The notes under the pieces are model-generated. The model saw only the letters and a list, made by a program, of their open reading frames with translations. It was not told the DNA's origin and did not search any database. A stretch of DNA of 35,171 nt from Bacillota bacterium (lineage in GTDB: Bacteria > Bacillota > Clostridia > Oscillospirales > Oscillospiraceae), in contig JAQXWB010000001.1 in the NCBI GenBank assembly GCA_029225225.1, positions 1 to 35,171 on the forward strand, read 5' to 3'. This document shows, in pieces, positions 1 through 7,724 of this stretch (position 1 is the stretch's first letter; every line of letters starts with the position of its first letter). Made by a program: the position numbers and the translations under genes.

Positions 1-41
1 TCCAAATCGCTCAGCGCTTGCAGGATATCCCATTCATTCAT
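1..41 (-). CDS. Partial gene, N-terminus only: probable partner of the ECF sigma factor
   Basis: Only 13 complete codons are inside the window (MNEWDILQALSDL, then the gene runs off the left edge). The ATG overlaps the sigma factor stop in an ATGA arrangement and a GGAGG lies about 11 bases upstream, inside the end of the sigma gene, so it is very likely co-translated with it. The start resembles the first residues of the serpin protein at 7721 (MKREKLYDSLTQVDDD): a short acidic amphipathic opening with a hydrophobic-x-x-hydrophobic-x-D pattern. By analogy this would be the cytoplasmic tip of a membrane anti-sigma-like or sensor protein. What its extracellular part is cannot be seen. The reading frame is sure; the role is inference. 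Confidence 0.6.
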   Translation of the reverse strand, partial: MNEWDILQALSDL

Positions 42-583
42 GGCGTGTAGCCCTCCTTTTCCAGTCGTTTTCGGAGCTTTTTCCGCAGACGGGAGAGCAT
101 CGCGGAGACGCGGTTTTCCTGCCAGCCCCGCAGGGCTGCAAGCTCTCCGACGCTGTAGCCGTACCAGTAGCGCTTGACGAACAGCTCCCGCTCCTCCGCT
201 TTCAGACCGCACACGAAATCGTTCAGCACCTCGCGAAGAAAGACCGCGTCCGTCTCCCGCTGCCGCAGCGGGTCGGGAATGCACTCGGCAAGCTCGTCGA
301 GCAGGACAGTCACGCCGCTGCGTTTCTGTGCGCCCTCCCGCTCGAGGTAGTGCAGGGCGATGTTGCGCGTGACGCGGGCGAGATAGGCGCGCAGATCCTT
401 TGGGACGGTTTCGCTCCGCCATACCGCGAGCCAGACGTCGCTGACGCACTCCTCCGCCGCCTGCTCGTTACGCAGGAGCCGCCGCGCGATGGTGAGGCAA
501 TAGACCTCATATTGGTCGCGCAGGTGCAGCAGCGCCTCCTCATCCTTCCGCGCAAGCTGCGCAACGATCTGCGTCTGTGTCAC
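38..583 (-). CDS. ECF-type RNA polymerase sigma factor (sigma-70 family)
   Basis: Predicted 181-residue sigma factor with the two-domain ECF layout. Region 2 lies in the first half, with QAAEECVSDVWLAVW and DLRAYLARVTRNIAL matching promoter -10 recognition helices. A linker rich in Asp/Glu follows, then region 4 with ERELFVKRYWYGYSVGELA and a helix-turn-helix ending in a basic tail. I chose the GTG at 583 because GGGAGGTGA sits immediately upstream at normal spacing; an ATG 20 codons earlier has no comparable site and would put the promoter-like sequence inside the gene. It overlaps its downstream neighbour by four bases. A -10-like GTCTATATA and a CAC-containing -35 lie upstream and resemble the promoter of the second sigma gene at 7167, suggesting self-activation. 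The signal it responds to is unknown. Confidence 0.9.
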   Translation of the reverse strand: MTQTQIVAQLARKDEEALLHLRDQYEVYCLTIARRLLRNEQAAEECVSDVWLAVWRSETVPKDLRAYLARVTRNIALHYLEREGAQKRSGVTVLLDELAECIPDPLRQRETDAVFLREVLNDFVCGLKAEERELFVKRYWYGYSVGELAALRGWQENRVSAMLSRLRKKLRKRLEKEGYTP

Positions 584-622
584 GAGGTCACCTCCCTTGG
601 GTTGTTCAAAAGCGCTTTCAAC

Positions 623-656
623 TATATAGACCGATTTTAACACCGAAATGTGACAG
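623..656 (-). promoter_or_regulatory. Putative ECF-type promoter of the sigma gene
   Basis: Read on the minus strand, GTCACATTT (646-654) is followed after about 14 bases by GTCTATATA (623-631), which lies about 40 bases before the GTG start. The same GTCTATATA element with an AAC-containing -35 precedes the other ECF sigma gene at 7167. ECF sigma factors commonly recognise AAC at -35 and a CGTC-like -10, so autoregulation is likely. The -35 match here is weaker (CAC) and the -10 begins GGTC, not CGTC. Confidence 0.5.
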
Positions 657-673
657 GCGCGAGGAAAATTTTT

Positions 674-910
674 TAGTGAACAGTGAATCGTGAATAACGA
701 AGGAGCGCTCCGCGCGGATAAAAAGCGGGCGGCTGATAGCCGCCCCTACGAGAAATTTCGCAGTTTTCGCCGTAGGGGCGGCTATCAGCCGACCGTGCAG
801 GAACTACCCCTTAGCCCTTAGCCCAAACAGGCTGCCGACAGGCGCGTCAGGGATGCCGCTTGCTACGGTTTCCCACAGACAGCAACCTATTCACAATTCA
901 CTGTTCACTG
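674..910. repeat. Intergenic mosaic repeat block
   Basis: The gap before spoIVA holds, in order, a GTGAACAGTGAATCGTGAATA stretch, the GGAGCGCTCCGCGCGGAT module, an inverted pair built on GGGCGGCTGATAGCCGCCCC (about 728-748) and its complement (about 770-791), a CCTTAGCCCTTAGCC tract, the CAGGCGCGTCAGGGATGCCG module and a closing TTCACTGTTCACTG tract that is the complement of the opening one. No gene is credible here. Confidence 0.85.
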
Positions 911-984
911 TCCCAATCTCCGGCATACCCGTCCGCGGACTTGCATAGGCTGTAGCACGAGACTTTGGGGGAGGCTGTGTTTTT

Positions 985-2457
985 ATGAGTAACCTTTATG
1001 CAGACATTGCCGAGCGCACGGGCGGCAACATCTATATTGGGGTGGTCGGACCCGTGCGCACGGGCAAGTCCACCTTTATCAAGCGCCTGATGGAGGAACT
1101 GGTCATTCCGAACATCGACGATCTCTATCAGCGCGAACGGGCAAAGGATGAGCTTCCGCAGAGCGGCTCGGGCAAGACGATCATGACGGCGGAGCCGAAA
1201 TTCGTGCCGGAGGAGGCGGTGCAGATCACGCCCGACGGCACGGCGACGCTCTCGGTTCGGCTGATCGACTCCGTTGGCTACATGGTGGACGGCGCAATCG
1301 GTGCGACGGAGAACGGACAGCCGCGCATGGTGACAACGCCGTGGTTTGAAAACGAGATCCCCATGACCGACGCCGCCGAGCTGGGGACGAAGAAGGTCAT
1401 GCAGGAGCATTCCACCGTCGGCATCGTCGTCACCACGGACGGCACGGTCACGGATATCCCGCGTTCGGACTACATCGCTGCCGAGGAGCGCGCCATCCGC
1501 GACATGCAGGCGACGGGCAAGCCCTTTATCGTCGTGGTAAACTCCGCCGCGCCGAATTCCTCGGATGCCCGCGCCCTGCGGGACTACATCGCCGCGACCT
1601 ACGGAGTCAGCGCGGTGACGGCGGACTGTCAGGGAATGCACGAGGGTGAGCTGCGCGCGCTTTTACGGGAGCTGCTGTTCGCCTTCCCGATGCGGGAAAT
1701 GCGGGTCTTCCTGCCCGCGTGGGTGCAGGCGCTGGAGATCGACGTTCCGCTCAAGGCGGCGCTTTACGAGTCGCTGCGCCGCAACGCGGAGGCGATCTCC
1801 CGCATTGCCGAGGCGGAGCCTGCCGTCGCGAAGGTGGCGGAGCTGGAGCAGGTCTGCGGCTACCGCGTCACCGAGGTCGATCTCGGCACGGGCACGGTGA
1901 GCTGCGAGCTGGACTTCAACGAGGGACTGTTCTATCAGATCCTCGGGCAGCGCACGGGCTTCGAAATCGAAAACGACGGGCAGCTCCTGTCGCTTTTGAC
2001 CTCGCTGGCTGCGATGAAGAAGCAATATGACAAAATCTCCGCCGCGCTGGAGGAGGTCAAGGCGACCGGCTACGGCATCGTCATGCCGACGGCGGAGGAG
2101 ATGCACATGGAGACGCCGGAGATCGTTAAAAAGGGGAGTGCCTATGGGGTGAAGCTCAAGGCGAGTGCGCCGTCTATCCATATGCTCCGCGCCGATATCC
2201 ACACGGAGATCAGCCCGATGGTGGGCGACGAGCAGCAGTCGGAGGATCTGGTCAAATATCTGCTGGGCGAATACGAGGGCGACACTGACCGCCTGTGGGA
2301 CAGCAACATTTTCGGCAAATCGGTCTTTGAGCTGGTCAACGAGGGCTTGACAACCAAGCTCCGCCGTATGCCCGACGAGGCGCGCTACAAGCTCAAGGAC
2401 GCGCTGACCAAGATCATCAACGAGGGCGCGAATGGATTGATCTGTTTGCTGCTGTGA
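985..2457 (+). CDS. spoIVA: Stage IV sporulation protein A, spore coat morphogenetic ATPase
   Basis: SpoIVA is the ATPase that polymerises on the outer forespore membrane and forms the basement layer on which the coat is assembled; it is also needed for cortex formation. The 490-residue length is almost that of the Bacillus subtilis protein. A Walker A motif GPVRTGKST is at residues 22-30, followed by the family-typical NIDDLYQRERAKDELPQS stretch, and LIDSVGY further on is the Walker B/switch-like segment. The middle and C-terminal domains continue to the end with no break. The start is fixed by a GGGGGAGG site 12-15 bases upstream. It stands alone between repeat blocks. Its presence points to an endospore former; transcription in the mother cell by sigma E is expected from the family, but I could not recognise a convincing sigma-E promoter. 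Confidence 0.97.
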   Translation: MSNLYADIAERTGGNIYIGVVGPVRTGKSTFIKRLMEELVIPNIDDLYQRERAKDELPQSGSGKTIMTAEPKFVPEEAVQITPDGTATLSVRLIDSVGYMVDGAIGATENGQPRMVTTPWFENEIPMTDAAELGTKKVMQEHSTVGIVVTTDGTVTDIPRSDYIAAEERAIRDMQATGKPFIVVVNSAAPNSSDARALRDYIAATYGVSAVTADCQGMHEGELRALLRELLFAFPMREMRVFLPAWVQALEIDVPLKAALYESLRRNAEAISRIAEAEPAVAKVAELEQVCGYRVTEVDLGTGTVSCELDFNEGLFYQILGQRTGFEIENDGQLLSLLTSLAAMKKQYDKISAALEEVKATGYGIVMPTAEEMHMETPEIVKKGSAYGVKLKASAPSIHMLRADIHTEISPMVGDEQQSEDLVKYLLGEYEGDTDRLWDSNIFGKSVFELVNEGLTTKLRRMPDEARYKLKDALTKIINEGANGLICLLL

Positions 2458-2497
2458 CACGCGATGCAGCCTTGCGCGCCTTTGCGGGGAGCATCAG

Positions 2498-2686
2498 TGA
2501 AAAGTGAATAGAGAACAGTGAATAGTGTCGGAGCGCTCCGCGCGGATTTGAAATGCGTATGGTGTTCTTTTTCGTGTCATTGCGAGGAGCGCAGCGACGT
2601 GGCAATCTCCGGCTTCCAAGTCTGTACGCACTCGGCAGCTCCTGCACGAGATTGCCACGCCTCGTTCCTCGGCTCGCAATGACAGG
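2498..2686. repeat. Intergenic mosaic repeat block
   Basis: GTGAATAGAGAACAGTGAATA, then the GTCGGAGCGCTCCGCGCGGATTT module, then one complete palindromic unit whose outer ends are GTCATTGCGAGGAGCGCAGCG (from 2576) and GCTCGCAATGACA (to about 2683). The right-hand hairpin of this copy has a GCC...GGC tip. It lies between the 3' ends of spoIVA and bioY. Confidence 0.85.
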
Positions 2687-2732
2687 GAAGGGAAACCTTT
2701 ACGTTTTTTCATCCGCGGTCACTGTTCCCTAT

Positions 2733-2786
2733 GGATACAAAACGCTGCATGGGAGAGAAGGTTCCCATGCAGCGTTTTCAGTATCC
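2733..2786 (-). terminator. Terminator hairpin downstream of bioY
   Basis: A 16-base stem, 2739-2754 pairing with 2763-2778 (AAAACGCTGCATGGGA and its complement), with an 8-base loop. Six outer bases GGATAC/GTATCC extend it. Read on the minus strand the stem ends in TTTT. It may also stop any transcription from spoIVA, so a bidirectional role is possible. Confidence 0.75.
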
Positions 2787-2789
2787 CCG

Positions 2790-3341
2790 TTATTGATCAA
2801 AACGGCGCAAAATCGGCAGCAGGCGCGTGCCGAGGAGGACGACGCAGACGATCTTCAGCGCGTCAAAGGGCAGGAAAATGAGGCAGCCGGACATGAGCGT
2901 TTTCGACACCGACCACGCGCCGCCAAGTGTAAAATAGAGGTAGGGCAGACCGACAATATACAGCACCACCAGAGCGACCACGCAGGCGACCGCGAGACGC
3001 AGCCACAGCCACGGCAGCCGCGAAAGCCCTTTGCGGGAGAGCAGACCCACGACGAATGCCATCGGGATCAGCCCCAGCAGGAAGCCGAAGGTCGGCATCG
3101 CGACATACATCAGTCCGCCGCCCTCGGTGAAAATCGGCAGACCGATCAGTCCGAGCGCGACATAGAGAAATTGCGACAGCGCGCCCCAGTACGGCCCCAA
3201 CAGCACGCCCGCCATACAGGTGAAGAACACCTGCAGGGTGAAGGAAACCGTGCCGACCGGGATCTTGAGGAATGCGCCGATCGCCGTCAGCGCCGCAAAC
3301 AGCGCCGTCAGCAGCATCTTATAAAGTGTTTTGTGTTTCAT
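2790..3341 (-). CDS. bioY: BioY, substrate-binding (S) component of a biotin ECF transporter
   Basis: BioY captures biotin in the membrane and works with the shared energising module (EcfA, EcfA', EcfT) encoded elsewhere. The 183-residue protein is almost entirely hydrophobic, with about six membrane segments and family-typical stretches: ALTAIGAFLKIPVG near the N-terminus, FTLQVFFTCMAGVLLGP, and GLIGLPIFTEGGG. The length is normal for the family. The start is supported by AAAGGA about 9 bases upstream. It is divergent from the carboxypeptidase gene at 3461. No biotin-synthesis gene is in the window, which fits uptake. A near-perfect BirA-type operator lies about 960 bases away beyond the carboxypeptidase gene, not in front of bioY; no such dyad is visible in the bioY upstream gap. 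Confidence 0.93.
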   Translation of the reverse strand: MKHKTLYKMLLTALFAALTAIGAFLKIPVGTVSFTLQVFFTCMAGVLLGPYWGALSQFLYVALGLIGLPIFTEGGGLMYVAMPTFGFLLGLIPMAFVVGLLSRKGLSRLPWLWLRLAVACVVALVVLYIVGLPYLYFTLGGAWSVSKTLMSGCLIFLPFDALKIVCVVLLGTRLLPILRRFDQ

Positions 3342-3460
3342 GGTTTTTGTCCTTTCTTTTTTTCTTCTCTCTTTGCCAAAATGCTACAAAAAAGATGCGA
3401 GTCGGATACAAATTGGTGCTATGATACTACAAAAGTGTTACCGAAAAGGAGAAATGTACG

Positions 3461-4252
3461 ATGCAGACCGCCTCCCGACGGCGAGAAACACGCCGCAACA
3501 CCAGACACAACGGAACATTCTTTGCTGTTTTGCTCTTTTTGGCGCTGCTGTGCGTGGCAGTGGGTGCGGTGCTTTCCGTGCAGAAAATCCATGAGAGGGA
3601 CGAGCCGATACCCACCTTCAGCGTGGAGGAGCCGTCGGATATTGAGCTGCCGCAGTTTCCGCTCACGTCCGCGCCCTCGACGGACGATCCGCTCCTGCTG
3701 CTCGTCAACCGCGACCACCCGCTGCCCGAGGGCTATACGCCGGAGCTGACCAAGCTGCAAGACTGGGATCTCTCGGTCGCGAGTGCGATGTATGACGATC
3801 TGTGCCGTATGCTGCAAGCGGGACGCGCGGAGGGGCTGCGCTTTGAAATTTGCTCCGCCTACCGCTCCCACGAGACGCAGCAGGCGCTGTTTGACGAGGA
3901 CGTCGCCCGCTATATGGCGCAGGGCATGACCGAGGCGGACGCAATCGCCGCAACGGCGCGCTATACCATGCTGCCCGGGTGCAGCGAGCATGAGACGGGA
4001 CTCGCCGTGGACATCGTCTCTCTGGAAAACCAGCTCCTCGACGAGTCGCAGGAGCAGACAGCGGAGACAATATGGCTGCACGCGCACTGCTGGGAGTACG
4101 GCTTCCTTCTGCGCTATCCCTCCGACAAGAGCGACCTTACGGGCATTGCCTATGAGTCGTGGCATTACCGCTATGTCGGCATCGACGCGGCAAAGTACCT
4201 GCACGAACGCGACCTGACCCTTGAGGAGTTCTGGGCGCAGCAAACAGAATAA
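3461..4252 (+). CDS. VanY-type D-alanyl-D-alanine carboxypeptidase (peptidase M15B), membrane anchored
   Basis: A 263-residue protein predicted to trim the terminal D-Ala of peptidoglycan stem peptides outside the cell. An Arg-rich cytoplasmic start is followed by one membrane segment at about residues 19-40, then an acidic/Pro linker to about 75. The catalytic domain carries the M15 signatures: SAYRSHETQ (132-140), SEHETGLAVD (175-184, zinc ligands His177 and Asp184) and ESWHYRYVG (232-240, catalytic Glu232 and zinc ligand His235). All key residues are present. GGAG lies about 10 bases before the ATG. It is monocistronic, divergent from bioY. The family includes vancomycin-resistance VanY, but no van cluster is nearby, so ordinary cell-wall maintenance is more likely. 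Confidence 0.93.
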   Translation: MQTASRRRETRRNTRHNGTFFAVLLFLALLCVAVGAVLSVQKIHERDEPIPTFSVEEPSDIELPQFPLTSAPSTDDPLLLLVNRDHPLPEGYTPELTKLQDWDLSVASAMYDDLCRMLQAGRAEGLRFEICSAYRSHETQQALFDEDVARYMAQGMTEADAIAATARYTMLPGCSEHETGLAVDIVSLENQLLDESQEQTAETIWLHAHCWEYGFLLRYPSDKSDLTGIAYESWHYRYVGIDAAKYLHERDLTLEEFWAQQTE

Positions 4253-4257
4253 CCCCC

Positions 4258-4284
4258 AAAAGCAGACGCTTGCCGCCTGCTTTT
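4258..4284 (+). terminator. Probable terminator of the carboxypeptidase gene
   Basis: AAAAGCAG (4258-4265) pairs with CTGCTTTT (4277-4284), with two further inner C-G pairs after one mismatch. It begins just after the stop codon. The following tract GCTTCT is not U-rich beyond the stem itself, so efficiency is uncertain. Confidence 0.55.
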
Positions 4285-4296
4285 GCTTCTGTAGAA

Positions 4297-4332
4297 ATTG
4301 TAAACCTAAAATCAAAGCAAAAGGTTTACAAT
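4297..4332. promoter_or_regulatory. BirA-type biotin operator (perfect 11-base dyad, 14-base spacer), no obvious target gene
   Basis: ATTGTAAACCT (4297-4307) and AGGTTTACAAT (4322-4332) are exact complements separated by 14 bases. TTGTAAACC-N14/15-GGTTTACAA is the known consensus for the biotin repressor BirA in Bacteria, so arms and spacer both match. The flanking genes do not: the carboxypeptidase ends upstream on the plus strand, and the next plus-strand gene is groES, 540 bases on behind a repeat block and its own promoter. A structured RNA hairpin is an alternative reading, but the loop is long and no U-run follows. Confidence 0.7.
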
Positions 4333-4418
4333 CTATTCGCGATTATACAACACCGTTCTCCAAAAAGCAAGCATTATTTCCAAACCTATGGAAATTCCGT
4401 AGGGCGGGGACGGGCTTC

Positions 4419-4709
4419 AGTGAATAGTGAATAACGAAGGAGCGCTCCGCGCGCATTCGAAACGTCGGCGGCTATCAGCCGCCCGGTGCAGGAACTACCG
4501 ACCGCGTACCGGAAATCGGCAAGAGATTGCCACGGGCGCAGGCGCCCTCGCAATGACAAAGAGGGTAGCCAATTATGTCATTGCGAGGAGCGAAGCGACG
4601 CGGCAATCTTGTGCAGGAACTACCGAGTGGGTACAAATTTGTTTGTCCGTACCGTCTGCCGCTTCGCGGACAAAAGGGACATGTCCCCGCCCTACGGGGG
4701 TGCGGCAAC
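4419..4709. repeat. Intergenic mosaic repeat block
   Basis: Contains AGTGAATAGTGAATAACGAAGG, the GGAGCGCTCC module, one GGCGGCTATCAGCCGCC arm, a palindromic-unit right half with a GGGCGC/GCGCCC tip (about 4540-4553), a left half TGTCATTGCGAGGAGCGAAG (from 4577), and a further module with CTGCCGCTTCGCGGACAAAAG and GGGACATGTCCCCGCCCTAC that recurs near 12700. Short ORFs here are repeat-derived. Confidence 0.85.
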
Positions 4710-4756
4710 GATTTTTGGGTGTGTGAAAAATGTCTCAGAAAATTCACAATTTGTTC

Positions 4757-4784
4757 TTGACTTTCTCCGCAAAATGGTTATTAT
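4757..4784 (+). promoter_or_regulatory. Sigma-A promoter of groESL
   Basis: TTGACT (4757-4762) and TATTAT (4779-4784) with a 16-base spacer, just upstream of the CIRCE element, so that the operator covers the expected start of transcription. Confidence 0.8.
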
Positions 4785-4789
4785 AGTAT

Positions 4790-4816
4790 TTGGCACTCGG
4801 AAACGCAGAGTGCTAA
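4790..4816 (+). promoter_or_regulatory. CIRCE operator (HrcA binding site)
   Basis: TTGGCACTC (4790-4798), nine bases, then GAGTGCTAA (4808-4816). This is the canonical CIRCE inverted repeat with a single departure (G for A at the third base of the left arm). HrcA repressor binding here gives heat induction of groESL in Firmicutes. Confidence 0.93.
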
Positions 4817-4874
4817 CCCAAAAACCGTAAATAGACGGGAGACCGTCCTACTATATTATTGGAGGTAATGAACT

Positions 4875-5159
4875 ATGAAACTGACACCCCTTGCAGACCG
4901 TGTGCTGCTCAAGCCCGTTGAGGCGATGGAGACTACCGCTTCGGGAATCATCCTCTCCACTGCAAATAAGGAGAAGCCCGTGATTTCCGAGGTCATCGCT
5001 GTCGGCCCCGGCGGTTTGGTAGACGGCAATGAGGTCAAGATGGTCGTTAAGGTCGGCGACAAGGTCGTTGTCGCCAAGTACGCAGGTACGGAAGTCAAGC
5101 TCGACGATGTGGATTATTCCATCGTCCGCCAGTCCGAGATCCTTGCGATCGTAGAGTAA
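4875..5159 (+). CDS. groES: Co-chaperonin GroES (Hsp10)
   Basis: A 94-residue protein forming the heptameric lid of the GroEL chamber. LTPLADRVLLKPVEAMETTASGI is the conserved N-terminus followed by the mobile loop region, and VGDKVVVAKYAGTEVKLDD is the usual C-terminal half. Length is normal. GGAGG lies 9 bases before the ATG. It is first in the groES-groEL operon with an 18-base gap to groEL, downstream of a sigma-A promoter and CIRCE element. Nothing is missing. Confidence 0.98.
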   Translation: MKLTPLADRVLLKPVEAMETTASGIILSTANKEKPVISEVIAVGPGGLVDGNEVKMVVKVGDKVVVAKYAGTEVKLDDVDYSIVRQSEILAIVE

Positions 5160-6815
<1,656 letters not shown>

Positions 6816-6830
6816 TCAACGGATTTTCCA

Positions 6831-6866
6831 AAAACGGTGCGTCCCCAACCGGACGCACCGTTTTTT
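6831..6866 (+). terminator. Rho-independent terminator of groESL
   Basis: A 14-base perfect stem, 6831-6844 (AAAACGGTGCGTCC) with 6851-6864, a 6-base loop and a run of six T at 6861-6866. Confidence 0.95.
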
Positions 6867-6875
6867 CATGGTGTA

Positions 6876-7052
6876 GCCTGCGGCATCCTTGACGCGCCTT
6901 ATGCGGGGGCAGTGAATAGTGAACAGAGAATAGTGTCGGAGCGCTCCGCGCTGATTTGGAACGCGGGCGGCTGATAGCCGCCCCTACGAGAAGAATTGGA
7001 ATCTATGCTGTAGGGGCGGATAGTATCCGCCGGGTGCAGGCACTGCCGTTTT
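6876..7052. repeat. Intergenic mosaic repeat block
   Basis: The complement of the GGCGCGTCAGGATGCCGC module, then AGTGAATAGTGAACAGAGAATAGT, the GGAGCGCTCCGCGC module, GGGCGGCTGATAGCCGCCCC (about 6964-6983) and its degenerate complement GTAGGGGCGGATAGTATCCGCC (about 7010-7031). The two arms would close a hairpin about 70 bases long. Confidence 0.8.
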
Positions 7053-7101
7053 TGTGATAGCTTCCGCAATTCTTTTTTTACCCTCTGAGAAAAAACACCC
7101 C

Positions 7102-7130
7102 AACTTTTTCCGATTTTTTGCGTCTATATA
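7102..7130 (+). promoter_or_regulatory. Putative ECF-type promoter of the sigma-serpin operon
   Basis: AAC (7102-7104) followed by a T-rich stretch, then CGTCTATATA (7121-7130) with 16 bases between them; the GTG start is 37 bases beyond. AAC at -35 and CGTC at -10 is the classic ECF pattern, and GTCTATATA recurs in front of the other ECF sigma gene on the minus strand at 623-631. Autoregulation by the encoded sigma factor is inferred. Confidence 0.65.
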
Positions 7131-7166
7131 AGCAGAAAGATCTTTCAGACACAAGGAGGGGCTGCC

Positions 7167-7724
7167 GTGGAGGATTTGCGGATTGTGGAATTATACCGTC
7201 GGCGGGACGAGCAGGCGATTGTGGAGACGGACTGCAAATACGGCGCTTACTGTCGGCGTATCTCGGAAAACATTCTCTCTCTGCGCGAGGATGCCGACGA
7301 GTGCGTCAACGACACCTATCACGCCGCGTGGACGCACATTCCGCCCGACGCGCCCCTCTCGCTGCGGGGGTATTTGGGCAGGATCGTCCGCAATCTCTCC
7401 CTCAGCCGTTACCGTAAAAACCGCGCGGCGAAGCGGTACGAGGGGATGGATTTGCTGCTTTCGGAGCTGAATGACTGCGTGCCCGCGCCGGACTGCCCCG
7501 AAAAAACCCTTGAAGGCGCGGAGCTGACGGAATATCTCAACGCGTGGCTGCGCAGCCTCGATGCGGACGACCGCGCGCTGTTTTTGCGCCGGTATTGGTA
7601 CGGCGATTCCGTCAAGTCCCTCGCCGCCGCGGCCGGCTGCACGGCGAATCAAATGGCGCAGCGTATGCTGACCCTCCGCAAAAGGCTGCGCGGTTTTTTG
7701 GAGAAGAAAGGAGTTTCCATATGA
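7167..7724 (+). CDS. ECF-type RNA polymerase sigma factor, partner of a serpin
   Basis: A 185-residue sigma-70 family protein. Region 2 shows ADECVNDTYHAAW and SLRGYLGRIVRNLSLSRYRK; region 4 shows DRALFLRRYWYGDSVKSLA followed by a helix-turn-helix with basic residues and a short C-terminal tail. It is clearly related to the sigma factor at 38-583 (shared RYWYG(Y/D)SV and the same length). Start GTG at 7167 is chosen for the AAGGAGGGG about 6 bases upstream. Its stop overlaps the serpin ATG by four bases (ATGA), so the two are co-translated. In such pairs the downstream membrane protein usually restrains the sigma factor; that role for the serpin protein is inference. Confidence 0.92.
   Translation: MEDLRIVELYRRRDEQAIVETDCKYGAYCRRISENILSLREDADECVNDTYHAAWTHIPPDAPLSLRGYLGRIVRNLSLSRYRKNRAAKRYEGMDLLLSELNDCVPAPDCPEKTLEGAELTEYLNAWLRSLDADDRALFLRRYWYGDSVKSLAAAAGCTANQMAQRMLTLRKRLRGFLEKKGVSI

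Noticed and set aside
930-984. Sigma-E-type promoter before spoIVA
   Set aside because: GCATAGGCT at about 941 is vaguely -10-like, but no convincing -35 element is found at the proper distance.
2553-3749. 398-codon plus-strand frame across bioY
   Set aside because: It starts in repeat DNA, runs antisense to bioY and then out of frame through the carboxypeptidase gene, and gives a charged low-complexity product.
4427-4830. Overlapping short frames of 60-114 codons before groES
   Set aside because: They consist of translated repeat modules and recur wherever the repeats occur.
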